The notes: a model not told the origin generated them from the sequence alone. 64,000 bases of DNA from Perkinsus olseni (GCA_013115135.1 JABANP010000020.1:186001-250000); one strand, 5' to 3'; shown: positions 1 through 12,007, counted from the first letter of the stretch. Numbers and translations are program-made.

Positions 1-84
1 ATTAGGTTTTCATGAGCTCGTTTCCGCTCAACACTCTGCCGTTTGGTTGATAGTGAGCACTACATTGCTCTCCATCGTCGTTTG

Positions 85-487
85 ATGTCGAGTTCACAAT
101 GGCTCAGCCAGGCGTGGCAGCGGTACAAGACAGCAGCACAGAGGCCTGGCACGAAGGAGTACCGCCGCATGATGAACGTGGTCGGTATACTTGTAGGGTG
201 CGGATGGATTTTGATGAGTGAGATGCAAGACCCCAAAATATTCAGTAAGTCAGCCCGACGTGTTGCCTTCTCCATCTCGTTTCTCAGAGATACCCAGAGC
301 CCTAGAGTTCTCCGTGGATGAGATGCGGGAATGGAACGAAGCCACTGGGCCGCAGGAACGGAGTAAATGGGCGATGTCGATTGATGAAGAGAGGGCCTTA
401 ATAGATGCCGAGGTGGGCTTGACGATGGACAAGGCACCGCGTATGATTCGCTTTGTATCAGCTCAAAAGACTGGAAAGCCGCCGTAA
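85..487 (+). CDS. Small single-pass membrane protein, unknown family
   Basis: Two exons (85-244 and 288-487) flank a 43-nt GT-AG intron, and joining them keeps one frame to a TAA stop. The product is about 120 residues. A basic N-terminal stretch (residues 10-28) is followed by one hydrophobic segment (about 29-45) containing VVGILVGCGWIL. The charged tail carries FSVDEMREWNEATG. This layout resembles small mitochondrial inner-membrane proteins, but I do not recognise the family. The first ATG of the frame is at 85; an upstream exon outside the window cannot be excluded. Confidence 0.55.
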
Positions 488-818
488 GGACGAGTTACTC
501 GATCCTTTGCATACCCAAGGCTTGGCTAAAGGCAAAGACAGATGGTGACGGTTACATTTCCATGTGTATGATTGGTTGTGCTGCTGTTTCCGTGCAACTC
601 TTATGTTGCGTTCTTCAGTCATTGCCATAGTTTCACCGGCGATGGTCGGTAAAACTCTCAAAAACTTCGTCTTTTTACATCTTTCATCGTCTTGAGACTA
701 TTTTACTTCATGTTTTACCACGGTTCGTAGTCGATAGAGAGCACGGAGTTTTTGCCCGCGCAGCGCGGGCAACTTCAAACCAACACTAAACCACAATACG
801 AGATGAAACATCACTCGT
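488..818. other. Intergenic, no gene seen
   Basis: Lies between the 3' ends of the small membrane protein gene (plus) and the zinc-ribbon gene (minus). Only short open frames without coding character occur here, and no repeat or RNA gene was recognised. Confidence 0.5.
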
Positions 819-1238
819 TTACACGCTGTTTTTTGGTAGATTCTTCCGTCTTAGCCCCTTCGCCTTCGGAGCCCTCCGCCGCTCCAGTGGAAGGCTCTGC
901 TTTTCCCGTCGTACCGTCGAAGTCACTCTGGGTTGATCGATCACGCCTGACGATTGAGAGCCGTCTCTGTTCACAAAACTCTGTCGCTCTCCTTGCTCTT
1001 CCTCACGTCTGAACATCCATTCGTTCCTTGACCTCTTCCACCGTCATTGTCTTCGTCGTCGAAAGGAGGAAGTTGCCGCACCATACGCAGTAGTCTGACG
1101 TCGAATGACGATCACGATCCCTCAACGCAAGTCTCCTTTCCCCTTACTAAGGCGAGGGGTTGGCTTGTGACACTTCCAGCACTCGCACGCTTCGACGCCG
1201 CTCACTTTACCGGCTGTGGAAGGCGGGGAATCATTCAT
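819..1238 (-). CDS. Small zinc-ribbon protein with basic tail
   Basis: Three exons join in frame into a protein of about 105 residues. From an ATG at 1238 the protein begins MNDSPPSTAGK. It then shows two Cys pairs, CECWKC and CVWCG, separated by about 10 residues, which is the spacing of a compact zinc ribbon. Next come TVEEVKERMDVQT and a basic C-terminus rich in Arg and Lys ending PKNSV. Two introns with clear donor and acceptor signals (about 50 and 40 nt) are needed; one splits the two Cys pairs. The CxxC-CxxC plus basic tail suggests a nucleic-acid or protein-binding role, but that is inference. Confidence 0.5.
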
Positions 1239-1325
1239 CACTGAAGCATCAACTGACAAGAGAAAGTTGATCTTTGAAATCGCGCACGCCCATGTAATCG
1301 ATGTACAACTTAATTTAGAAGAGGC

Positions 1326-2237
1326 ATGAACGATGGCATGTGTGGACCGTCTGAAGAGGCTCAATGCTTGGACCCTTGGGGAGAATCAACACGGATTGGT
1401 CGTCTTGCATGGGGTGGTGAGTCTCTAGGGCCTCCCACACAAAAAAGTGAAGCACTTCACTATCAAGAGGAAGGCACGAATGCTGTTGCTTCTAGCAAAA
1501 TCGATACGGCGTCCGGTTTTGACCTAGATCCTGAGGATATGTTGGCGCGGCAGGCTTCACTAAGACTGTGAATTTGCATTAGGGAACCCGGTGATCGTCC
1601 TTGGTCGGCCAGTCAGTGGTGATACGCTTCACCTAGCATCGACCACAACGCAACCCGAAGGGTCCCTGCCCACGTTGGTCTCAATCGACCGAGCTGTTAT
1701 CTATGGGAGGTTGTTGCGGTAAATCAAAGCTTCTCGAGCTCATACTGGAATCCCACTGTAAGGCAGGTACGTGAGTAATATTCAGATGCTCTGCGTGTTG
1801 GATATGCTGACCAGTCTCCTCTGGCTATTCATCTACCAATATCGATTCATAGCCCTCCACGGAATTCTGCCCCTCTTGGGCATAATCGGGGCCCGGTAAG
1901 ACATCTGTGTATTCTCCGCGGATGAAAGTTCATTTCAGACTCCGAAATCGCAAGCTATTGTTGGCCTTCTCATTCTATCTCACAGCAGCAGTAGCGCTTC
2001 ATCTGGGCTTCGCCATTTCCTATAACATCTGGCCCTTGGTGAGAGCCTCTCACTGAGAGGTACACCAACGAAGGACAGCTTGTCGTCGCGTTGTAGGCCT
2101 TCTGGATCGCTACCTACATCTACCTCATGTATTTAACATACAAATTGTTGAGGTTACTGCGTGAACTGACGCCGCTTGAGCTAGCGACCGTACGAGAAGC
2201 GCATGTCACACTACGGAGAGTGAGGAACGGTCGCTGA
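1326..2237 (+). CDS. Multi-pass membrane protein, unknown, intron-rich
   Basis: The 3' half is well supported. Exons starting near 1770, 1939 and 2098 join at clear GT-AG introns. They give hydrophobic segments (TSLLWLFIYQYRF, ILPLLGIIGA, LLLAFSFYLTAAVAL, AFWIATYIYLMYL) and a basic cytoplasmic-type tail ending RRVRNGR at a TGA at 2235. That makes about four membrane helices. The 5' half (1326-1750) is less certain: the best joins need introns of only 15-18 nt. One intron near 2039-2097 begins with a small inverted repeat (GTGAGA..TCTCAC). No family was recognised. Confidence 0.45.
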
Positions 2238-2500
2238 GTGATCTTCCATGCTACCATTGTTGATATCGCGAGTATTGACTTGCGTTAGTAGTCAACCCGC
2301 AATAGAAGTTAAAACCCACATCTGCAGTAAACGAAGAGACACCGTCACGAACGCCATACCGTCTTTCACCTCGAACGTAGGGGGATAGGCCGTACGTCTA
2401 TCCCGTTCACCGAACCGTACACATCACTGCAACACAATAGCTTGCATAGAGTGAAGAAACCATACTGGATTAACGTTGGGGCATCATAGGCTGACAAAGG

Positions 2501-4997
2501 TCATCGCCTCTTCTTAGCAGACTTGGCCTTCCGTCGGCCTCCCTGACCACCACCAGCACGGACAATCCTCGCCTTCCTGTCTTTATCAACCATTTGGCGA
2601 AGAACACGCTCTGCTTCATCAACAAGTGCCATCTGGGAGCTCCGGAACTGATGTAAGGGGTCAGGAGGAGGCGAACCACGCGCGACGCCTACCTGCTTGA
2701 TGGTCGAGCCGTATTCTTCTGTCCACCAGTCGTTGGCTGCCGACGCCTCAGGAAGAGGTGCTAGTGTGACCTGGAATGAAATGGCGTTCCGAATCGTACG
2801 CTTTGATCAGCCTGACCTGTCTCAGAAGGGTGATAAGAGATACCACCGCGTCCTCCTCGAGCTCCTCTGGGTTCTCGACGCCGGCCATATTGGTGAGGGC
2901 CTCCCAAAGTCTTGGCGACACTGTAGGCTGACCTCGCCTAATTATGTGCTCAGTGCCTGGGATGGGATATGGGACAAGAGGAGCGTAGCGGCCACAACCT
3001 GACCTATTCTGTCCAATTGAAGGCCGTCCTCAGCACCAGCTGCAGCTAGGTCCAGTGTGACGGAGTCGTACGGATTCTGGGTAAATTCACAGAAGCCGTA
3101 GTACCTAGGAACAGACCAGTGTTGCGCCAACTGGAGAGCCTCTCGCTGTGAGAATCTCACATGAGCTGCTCCCAGTTTTGGAGTCCGCCGTAGTTGATGA
3201 ACAACTCCGAACCCGCGGGCACGTTGGCCTCCGCCGTGATCACGAACGACCGACTCTCCTTATCGAAGCGGGGGAACCCACACTGGCCCTGCTGGTGGTG
3301 GTTCAACAGATCTGCACCCGGGACCTGCATGGTGGTTTAGGGGTCACGGGTGAGAGCGAAGGGAGACTCACCACACACGTGATGGGTTGATCTGGTGTTA
3401 GGTACTTCTTGAGCCAGTCGGGGCACCAAGACGGAGGAGGGACCTACGACAGAACGACCGGCCTCCTCGGCTCCTCCCAGAGAGACCCGCGTGCAGCCTG
3501 TTGGTCGAGTGACGAGTGCCGGCATTCAATTGCTGATGTGCAGCGAGTTAATAGCCGACCTCTCAAGAAGAGGCGTTCACAATAAGCACTCTAAGAGCAA
3601 CGTTCCTTGGCTTGATGAACAGAGCCTATTTAAGAGGCTGAACTAATCCCCCTCAAAACCGTACGTCGGTGCTTGTCTAACTAAGCCGTACTGTCGTAGG
3701 CGTTGGACTTCAAACTCACACACACAATGAGTACTACCTCGAGAGAAAAGGCTCGGCTGTCACAGAGGGACCGAGCCCACAGGAGTTCGTCATCAAAACT
3801 GCCACAGAGGCCAGCTGGTGATGCGCGGTGTATACCCCAGAGGAGATCCATCTGCTGGGACACCTGATGAACGACAGCGTCCACACCATTACAGGCTTGG
3901 AGGGGTACCAGCTGTTTTATTTGAGGAATTCCAAGAGCGTCCAAGGCTTCAAGTGGCCACTCCATTAGGTTACCAGAGAACGCCGTCGGGAGATACTGTA
4001 CAAAACATGCGATGGCAGGTAACGCTCGCAGCTTGGCCGACTTGTAGATGTGTACCAAGTACCTGATGGTCGCTACGTCAGGGAGAAGCGACGCACCATG
4101 TTGGCTTACATGAGAAGGCAGGTGTCGATGTGGTGGCCTGCGGCAAGGAGACTCTCTACCACCAGACCAAACTCCTCGTCTGCCGCCGCTGCGAAGATGT
4201 TAATAATTCGCGAATCGCCCTCAGGGACGCGTATAACATCGTCACCTGTGAGTTGGGCAGAGCAGCTTTGCGCAGAAGTAATCGCGAGGACTCACCAGCA
4301 GAGACGCTTTCCTTCGCGTACAGCCCCACACCTCCACCCAGATCCGACGACCGGTTACCAACCACGCATTTGGGCGCTACCTCAGCCACGTAGGGGTTCG
4401 AAACTTCCACTTCGCTCGAGATACGGACGTTGTTGGCGGGACGGCAGAAGGAGTCTATCTTGTTCTGCAATTTCGCCACCCTTTGCGTGGAGGCACCGTG
4501 AGAGGTCAACACCTTTTTGGCGAGGAAGAGGGCCTTCCGCTCATTGCAGGGGTTCTCGTAGGCTATAGGCTTCGAGGCGTGAACCAGAGTAGAATTGTTC
4601 AACAGGAAATACAGGTCTATCTCGTTGAAGTGGAGTATTCGTAGGTAGTCCACCAGAGTGTCGTTGGACATCTCCAAGAGCTCCGACTCATCGAGGCTCG
4701 GCTTGCCTGAATGCCAAAGAGAAGTCAATCATCATCACCTCGCCTGTTGGGCGCCGCGCGGTGTTGCTCGGCAGGAGGGAACTTACATCCCCGAGCATCC
4801 CATAGTGCTTTGCGGTGGACTAGATGAGAATCATCAGCCGAAGGAACGACTCGAAACCTCTGATTGAGATGGTCTCGAGGAGGTAGAGAGAGGAGGAGGC
4901 CATAAGGGAGGCCAACAGCTATCGGGCAAGGCTGCGATGAGGTACTACAACGCAACAGGCCTTGAGTAAAGACTGTTCCTTGCGGAGCAGTGTGCAT
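2501..4997 (-). CDS. SET-domain protein methyltransferase, SETD3/Rubisco-LSMT type
   Basis: A multi-exon gene. The N-terminal part contains VEVSNPYVAEVAPKCVVG and GVGLYAKESVSAG, the start of a SET domain. Downstream exons carry WARSLCDSRAFS (the F/W-A...SRaF motif), VVPGADLLNHH and SELFINYGG (the S-adenosylmethionine and catalytic motifs), then HWSVPRYYGF and ENPYDSV-like FTQNPYDSVTLDL. A C-terminal helical region ends in a Lys/Arg tail SAKKRR. Order and spacing match SETD3/SETD4/LSMT lysine or histidine methyltransferases. Most introns are 40-50 nt. One, between RAFSLE and the next exon, is about 290 nt. The reading frame breaks between the NYGG and YYGF motifs (see findings). The ATG at 4997 is the best in-frame start seen. 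The substrate cannot be predicted. Confidence 0.8.
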
Positions 4998-5150
4998 ACG
5001 TTGAAGATAGGGAAGGGAGAATGGTACAAATAGTCATAGGCCCGTCGCCACCGCCGACGCCACGGCCGTTTTGTCAATATCCCTACTACCGCTACGCCTG
5101 CTACGGCTGGTTCGTACCGGCGGCGGGGCGGGGTCGAGGGCGAGGTCAGT

Positions 5151-6800
5151 TCAAGTCCAGGCGTTCTTACTACGCTGTAGCTCTCTTTGTATGAAACTCA
5201 ATATAGCATCTTTCACAAGCTTTCTATCAGCATCACTCAAGCCCGGTGTGTTTCCCTGCCCCCTCTGTCCGTGGCGCCTTACTTGCACGTCCCTGCGCGG
5301 GGTCAACAGCAGGTCCACACTTACCACGCTGTGTGGACGAATTCTGCGACTGACTACTGGTTCCGTGGTCATTGGCGACATTCCGAGACACCTGCGAAAA
5401 GCCCTGCAAACACCGCCCGCGATTCCCATCACGGGGAACTCCCAATTAGCATTGCTGAAGAAACAAGAGTGAAGCAGTGAATACCCTGGTCTCTTCCCTT
5501 GCTGGCTGCCGCTTCCTCTTGCGTGTCCCCGCCTTCGCTGTAAATCTTTTATTGAACTGCTGAAAGACCTAACGAACCGGTTGGTGGAGCGCAAGCTCGA
5601 GGGAGGAGAAATTAGAGTGTACTACGCGTCTGGTATAAAAGGCAATGTGACCGAGGTCGAACGCTCGCGTAGTGTGCGGGGCCGAGCCGAGCTGGACTCG
5701 ATGGGGGCGATGGAAATAGTTACACAGACTCGCCAGTGTCACGGGAATCGACCGAGCGTCATGGAACTGATAGCGAGGGAATGAAAGTATAACAGACGGC
5801 AGAGGGCACGGTACCATGCGGATGTCTTTCATGAGGGATTCGGCGTGGGGTGGTAGTCCTCCCCCGCCCTTCTCCGACTGGACCAGCATCTTCTTAATTG
5901 CATCAACGATATCAACACATTGCAGAGCCTCCTCTCGAGAGAGGTCATACATCCCGAGGAAGCGGCAGAGTCTCGAGGCCCCATTCGAGTTGTCCACAAC
6001 CAGCGGGACAGTGGAAGAACGGCTCTGAGGAGAAGGGGAGGATTTCCACATAGCCGAGAGTGAGTAGCCTAGTACCGATGCTCGGCCGAAGAGATGGTTG
6101 GCCAGAATCGTCCTCGCCACCGTCCACTCCTCGTTATCACTTTTCGCCCTGCCACTATTCGGGCCGTCACAGCCGATGACGGAGATGCCGTGACGAGTGC
6201 CGATCGCCAGCACCGTGCTGCGGGTAGAGTAGCCTCGCTCGATGGGGACGTCAACGACCTCCAGAGAGACACACCTGCCATCGGAACGCCATCAGTCTCC
6301 CAACGGCCGCGAAAAGAACACCTACGATTTTTCCGCGCAGATGCGCCTGATAACCCGGGCGATGTCCTCGCAGGTGCTGCCCAATAGGGTGACCGTGACG
6401 GCAGGCCTGAGCAGCACGGCAAGCTCACCGAAGTGCAGATACTCCCGAGGGGCCCTCACGGATCGGAAGGCAGCCATCCTTCTTTAAAAATGATGTCTCC
6501 GCTGCTGAAGCTGTCGCTATCATATGTGAAGTCAAGGTCATCCTCGGGGATGCTCACATCACCACGTTCACTGAGAGATGATCGACTCCCTACAGCAAGC
6601 GGGCGATGCCTGGCCTACCCAGTGGGAGTGGCAACAGAGATGGGGGAGACGGCCGAGGAGCCCGACGAGGACGTGTGGGACATAGACCGCGTGCGGCTTG
6701 ACTGGAGATCATCCAAGCCATTGCCCTTGCCGGAGCGGGATTCGATCGGCAGCTTTGGTTGGCTGGGCTTGGGTGGTACCACTGATGACGGACCTGGCAT
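5151..6800 (-). CDS. Unknown alveolate-type protein, tandem copy A
   Basis: Seven or more exons join by 30-60-nt introns. In order: a Pro/Ser-rich N-terminus from an ATG at 6800 containing SPISVATPTG; an acidic stretch (SIPEDDLDFTYDSDS); a globular part with TCEDIARVIRRICAEK, VSLEVVDVP and VLAIGTRHGISVIG; the motif RLCRFLG; then LGHIAFYTRR and a basic segment; and a terminal helix RKLVKDAILSFIQREL. No known domain was recognised. The gene at 8805-12007 shares these blocks in the same order and at least three intron positions, so the two are paralogues. The alternating beta-like core followed by a helix is compatible with a protein-interaction scaffold, but no function is claimed. Confidence 0.6.
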
Positions 6801-6842
6801 GCGGATGCCATCGTATCACTGAGATCACAGTGACCAGTTCAC

Positions 6843-8638
6843 TTACTGGCTGCCTTCGTTTTGGCCTTCTCTGCAGGAGGAGCTGGGACCGCGCTTTGGC
6901 TCGCCTTTTGGAACCTTGGCCGGCTCCGGAGCGGCCTTAGCGGGGGACTTCGGTTTCGGAGGGTTGCTCGCTTTCACCAGCCGCAAAGGGTGCTCAGCCG
7001 ATCGCTTATAGGCGAACTCTTTACTACTCGCTGGGGCAGTAGACTTGGAGGCCGCCGCTGCCTTCACACGCCAGTCACGGACCACCGTGGAGGAGGAGGA
7101 GGCCTCAGTTTGCTGCTTGGACGAGGCCTTCGCCTTGGGAGCACCACCAGCCGAGGGCTGCTGCTGCAAGGGCGGTCCGGGGATGGTTGAAGTAGCATGC
7201 GGCGGGGGTCCCGGAGGAAGGGGTGGGAAGCCAGGTGGTATGGTGAGCTGAGCAAGGCCGCCAAGCAGTGGGGCGTTGGGATTCGCCAGATCGTTAGGGG
7301 CGAGATTCTCGGCAAGTCGTACTGGTTTGTTCGGTACTTCCTTCGCCTGAGCAGCAACATAGTAGCTAGACCGACCTCAAGCTCGGAGCTCTTCTCACCT
7401 TGGCCACAGGTGGAGACCTTTTTACCGGCGCCGATCCTCGCGGTGATGCGACTTTCGCGCTCTTCTTCGGGTTCGAGGGCTTCTCTCCGCGAACAGGAGG
7501 TGGACGCGGCCCTGCCCCGGCTTTTGGATGATTATTCCTTCTCTTGCGATTGTTCGGAGCCTTCGCCTTAGGAGAGGGGCCCTTGCCGCGCTTCGCCGGT
7601 GGGTACATAGCCTTGGCTGAGGCAACAGCAGCGACGGCTGCCTCCTGCACCTTCCTTGCCCGTTCCAGGACCTCCACTGGTGGGCCTGATGGTGCTGAGG
7701 CCTGAAGGAGAGGCACTAGAGAGCTGAATGTAAATGGCAACTTTACCTGAGCTCCCTTGCCTTCGTTAGGCTTGGCACCGACCACCGAGACGGACTTAGC
7801 AACACATGTGCCGTTAGGGAGCTGAGCCACAGTGAACGTCAACAGGCAGCTTCTTGCCCGAAGCAGAGCCACGCTTCACACGATCAGCCAGCTGAGGGAA
7901 GAGAACCAAGGGTGAACACAACCCCGCAGCTGGTGGACTCACCGTCTGTTTCTGCTGGGCATTGCTACACTGGCTGACGTGGAAGACAATCTTGGAGGCC
8001 CCAGTTGCCTCCGACTGTATGAGGCCCCTAGAAGCATCAATCATTGTGAGAACTCCCACAAGTCGCTGAGGCGCCTGCTGCTGCTCGAGGGGGTGCGACA
8101 TCGGTCGAGCGATGGACACCGTTTGGCGGTCGATAGACGCACCATCAAGGTCTCGATAGTCGCGGGGGCGGTACCCTGGCGGTAGGGGCTTGGCGACAGC
8201 CACACCGACCGAGCTGAGTGGAGGAGGCCAACCAGCGTCCGGTGTGGGCTGGTGAAAGGGCAGCGGCCTCGGTGCGGCGGGTGGCCTCGAGGCGTCCAGG
8301 TAGTGAGAGAAGGCATCAGCATCAGCGTTGCCGATGGCTGGCTGCCGTGTTTCGTATCTCTCCTGTTGGTGCCATGTACCACCGTTGTTGCTATTGTTCG
8401 CAGGGGGCCACGCTGCTGCACTGACGCTAGGATTAAGAGCCTGTCCTTGCTGCTGTTGCTGCTGCCAGGGAGCGGCCTCCCAAGAACGCTTGGGCGCATA
8501 CCGAGGCAGCGGCATAGGTACCGTGCCAGGTGGCTGAGAGCGGTTGCTGTAGGGGACCCCCAACCTCGGATTCGGAGCCTGCTGTTGTTGCTGCTGGTCG
8601 TAGCCTTGACCAGCATAGTAATCGTATGTGTTGGCCAT
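6843..8638 (-). CDS. Gln-rich cold-shock/UNR-like domain RNA-binding protein
   Basis: Starts at ATG 8638 (MANTYDYYAGQGYD) with a run of Gln and a Pro/Gln-rich region of about 170 residues. A cold-shock-like beta domain follows: LVGVLTMIDASRGLIQSE, then IVFHVSQCS, and after an intron DRVKRGSASGKK, LLTFTVAQLPNGT, VAKSVSVVG. The G-x-L/I-x-SE and FHVS motifs are those of UNR/CSDE1 cold-shock domains. The rest is Ala/Lys/Pro-rich and disordered (PPAKRGKGPSPKAK, PPGFPPLPPGPPP), ending at a TAA at 6843. That stop overlaps a strong donor-like GTAAGT, so a further exon is possible. The likely role is RNA binding in translation or mRNA stability. The gene sits between two paralogues of another family. 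Confidence 0.65.
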
Positions 8639-8804
8639 TACTGTATCACACCGAAGGAGGCCACCGTACTGCTCACCTTGCCGGATGCAGTCAACTGCGC
8701 AGAGAAGATCGAGAGGAAAGTCTGGAGAGGATCCACCCACACCGAACGCGGCACACCACAGTTCAGAAAATGGCTCGACACAATCAGTGAATAATACCAA
8801 TACT

Positions 8805-11800
8805 TCAAGGGCAAATGTACATCCTGTCTCGTGCTGCTGAGGAGAGCTCTCGGTGGATGAAAGCAAGCAATGAATTACATAAAGACGCCTTCTGTTCGCG
8901 GCTGAGCTGTGGTAAATCCCCTCCGGTCTCATCACTCGTGGACTCCACCACTTCTCCCGTGGGCGCCTTAGCACTACTGGAAGTCTGAAACATCGGCTGT
9001 GGCGGGAGCCAGGCCGCCCCTTCCACCGCTCACCTGCGGAGCTGCGGGCTCACATTCTTCGTGGCGGCGCTTCCGACCACGCCGGTCTTGCAAGTCTCCC
9101 GAATGATCCGCTGGACGCTGGGTACTGGTACTACTACCGGCATTCGCGGAGGCCAGTGTATTCAATCTCGCCTGCAGACCTCGCATCCTCTCCAGTATAC
9201 CTCCGGCACCCTCTTTCGGTACATCAGGCTTTGGCAGTGGCCTTGTGGGAGGCGGTCTACTTCTTTGGGAAGGGTCGCACGCCCCCTCGATTGGCCTGGG
9301 CTGCCTCTCAGTAGGAAAGGGGTGCTTCTCAGTACGCCTAGGCGCCCTTTCAACGAGCCTCCTCTTAATAGGGCTGGGATCAGTCGGGGGCCGATCGGTA
9401 GACGTTATAGGGCGACCGGGTGGGAGCGGAGGGGGCAAGCTTCGGCGGTGTAGCGCCTTGGCTGTAGAATCAGCCGTGACTACCCGCCCAGCTTTCGGCA
9501 ACCCTGTTAGGGAGGGGCGTGGCACGCGGAGGCCTTCTTCCGGGTGAGTTAAGTCCACCAGCCCACCCGCTGCCCTCGAAGGAGGCGGTCGGCCCAGCGG
9601 CAATGACTTAGGGCTTCGGCCATCGGGATCACCGGCGTACCGGGCAAAGCTAGAGCTAGACGAGGGTACCCTCATGGATCGGGGTAATGATGACGTAGAA
9701 CCACCTCGAGCGAGCGGCGGCGGCGTCCGCCATGTGGCCCGAACGATCCTGCCTGCCTTAGGTACAGCTCGACCTCGACCACCACGTGGTTGCATCATCC
9801 TCGAGGGGCCCGCTACACCTCCTCCCCGACCTCGTAAAGCACCTCGCGCTGGCGGCGTGCCGCTACCGATCAGCCCACCTCTGGTGTGGGTCCGAGGAAG
9901 GCCGCTGCCGCGCCCGGTTCGCTTGGTAATAGAAGAGAGTGCGCCCCTCCTAGCAGTTCCGGCATTCATTCAATCAAGCTTGGCCAGCGATTAAGACCAG
10001 GACAACCATGCCCCACAGCAGCGGCAGAGGGGGCGAATAAACCAAAGCCGGGCCTTCCGAACAGAAACTCCGTGTTGTCGTCAACTTTCGCGTGGCTGTT
10101 TCGCGAGCTCCTCCCCGCTGCGCCTCAGCTCACGGATGCCCATGGCCACTCCCTCCATATCTTGGACATCTCCCGTGGACAGCTGGGCCATCGGGGACTT
10201 CCCACCCGCAGCGGCGCCATTGGGACCGGCGGTGATCGGGGTAGCGGCAGCGCCCTCCTCGGAGGTTACCACCGATACGCAATCAGTCTCACGAGCGCCC
10301 TCACTACTGTCTGCCCTACAGGCTCCATCTGGGTCCGCGGCCCGGTCATAGAACATTCGGAAAACCTGATGGGGCGAAGTTGTAAAGTTGGCTGCGCTCA
10401 GGAGCTGCTACCTTCCTCGTGAAAGAATGCCACATGGGCCATGGTATGCGAGCGAACATTCTTCGGCAGCCTCTCCAGATTCTCCTTCGGAGGCCCAGTG
10501 AAGTGCGGCTTGTACGGCAAGAAGAAGCCGCAAAGGCTCTCAACGGAGAGCTCTCCCCCTCCCGAGGCTTCCAGGTCCTGCAAGAGAGAGGTCCTGTCGT
10601 GTCCGGCTGTTGTCCCTTCACTTACGGCAATGATGTTTTTGGCCAGGATAGCGGCGCCATGCGTCTTCTTACTCGTAGCCCATTTCCTAACCCACTGCAC
10701 TACGTTGATCATGCCCGCCAGAGCTCCTGAAGAAGAGACCCTAATAACCAAACACTCATGTTGGTCAGGACCTACCGTGCTTGAGGCCTAGGAAGCGACA
10801 GGCCCTATCAAGCACATCCGTCCGAGGAATGACGACATGTACCGTATTCCGATACAACTGAGACAGAAAGTTGCGTCAAAGTCGACTCAGTGAGGCCTAC
10901 CTTGAGGTGCCCTATGAGCTGGGCTGCGAGCATATCCTTGCACATGCTGTCTCCCAGCCTTGCTGCCAGCAGCAGCAGTCGGGCCAATGATGGTAACCCC
11001 ATGCATTGTCGCGATAACGAGATGATCCACTACTGACCGCTTGCTGCTGTTGTCGGGTAATTTCGGTGCTGGCACTCCTACTACGTCCAACCCGATACAC
11101 CTAACAGCCTGTGACTCGACAGCGGTGGGTCGCCCCATACTACCGTTTTTCCGCCGCTATGACCTTGGACACTCGGCAAACCGTGTCCGGTGTGAGCTGC
11201 AGTACCGGACTCACTGGGACGATCCGTCGGCCGCACGATTGCCTGCCAACAGCAGCAGTCCCGTGGAAGGACACACAAACCCGAAGTACCATAGTGGGCC
11301 GTCCATCTCGAGTAGTCTAGGCTCATACTTGTCGAACTCTCGAGAGTCACATTTGCCCGAGAGCAGGGGATGGAACCGAAGGGGGCGTCGACTGGGTGCC
11401 CTCAAGGACCCATGGTCCACGTCGTCACCATCCGAGGAGGAGCTGGAGCTCGGTGAATGCCTCCACTCATCATCACTGGAAGACGCTCCAGGAGGGGGAG
11501 GAGACCCGGCCTTGAGAGAACATCCTTCGAGAGCAACACGTGACATGCAAGCCTACGTCTTTTGGGCATCGAAGTTTGCCCTGCTGGTAAACCCCGTCGG
11601 GCGCCCAAGATATGCGGGCCTGCCCCTGCGTCAGGCATACCGAACGAGACGTTACCTGACCCAAACTTGAACCTTCCCAGATCCTGCGAAGATACTACCC
11701 TCACTATCCTGAGGGCTGGGTGCCGAGGCCACGCTGATCGGGGACATCTCAGCGGTCGCTGGTGGAAGGCGCTGTCCAGTCCGGCCCTTTGGCGCACCAG

Positions 11801-12007
11801 GTTGGGGCTAAGCAGCAGTAAGGACAGTTACTACGGCGGTACAGGATGCTCTCAAGCGCCGTAGCATGCTGCCCATACTACCCGAGACCATTGCTGCTGT
11901 TGGAGGTGATACCCGTACTCTACGCTCGCCGGCTGCACAGTAGCCTGAGCAGGGGGGCTGTCGGGAGGAGGGGGCGGCTGTCCTGCCGGGTTCGCAAAGT
12001 ACGTCAT
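8805..12007 (-). CDS. Unknown alveolate-type protein, tandem copy B
   Basis: A paralogue of the 5151-6800 gene but longer. It begins at ATG 12007 with a Pro-rich, Gln-containing N-terminus, followed by SPISVASAPSP and a Ser/Asp-rich tract (SSSSSSDGDD). Core blocks match copy A: RVSKVIAAEK, RCIGLDVVGVP, LVIATMHGVTIIG, RACRFLG and HVAFFHEE. Introns after AEK, before the CRFLG block and after the HVAFF block sit in the same places as in copy A. It differs in a long exon (about 9000-9960) encoding a basic, Pro/Arg/Gly-rich disordered region of about 300 residues. The end is a helix (SLCNSLLAFIHREL) like that of copy A. Function unknown. The basic region suggests nucleic-acid contact, which is inference. 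Confidence 0.6.

Noticed and set aside
3447..3740. An extra SET-gene exon within the 290-nt intron (frame ERLFLRGRLLTRC...)
   Set aside because: Including it needs a 15-nt intron with a weak donor and interrupts the expected spacing between the SRAF and VPGADLLNH motifs.
8252..10422. Several long plus-strand open frames opposite the Pro/Gln-rich genes
   Set aside because: They are shadows of GC-rich low-complexity coding on the minus strand, where exons, splice sites and domain motifs are consistent.
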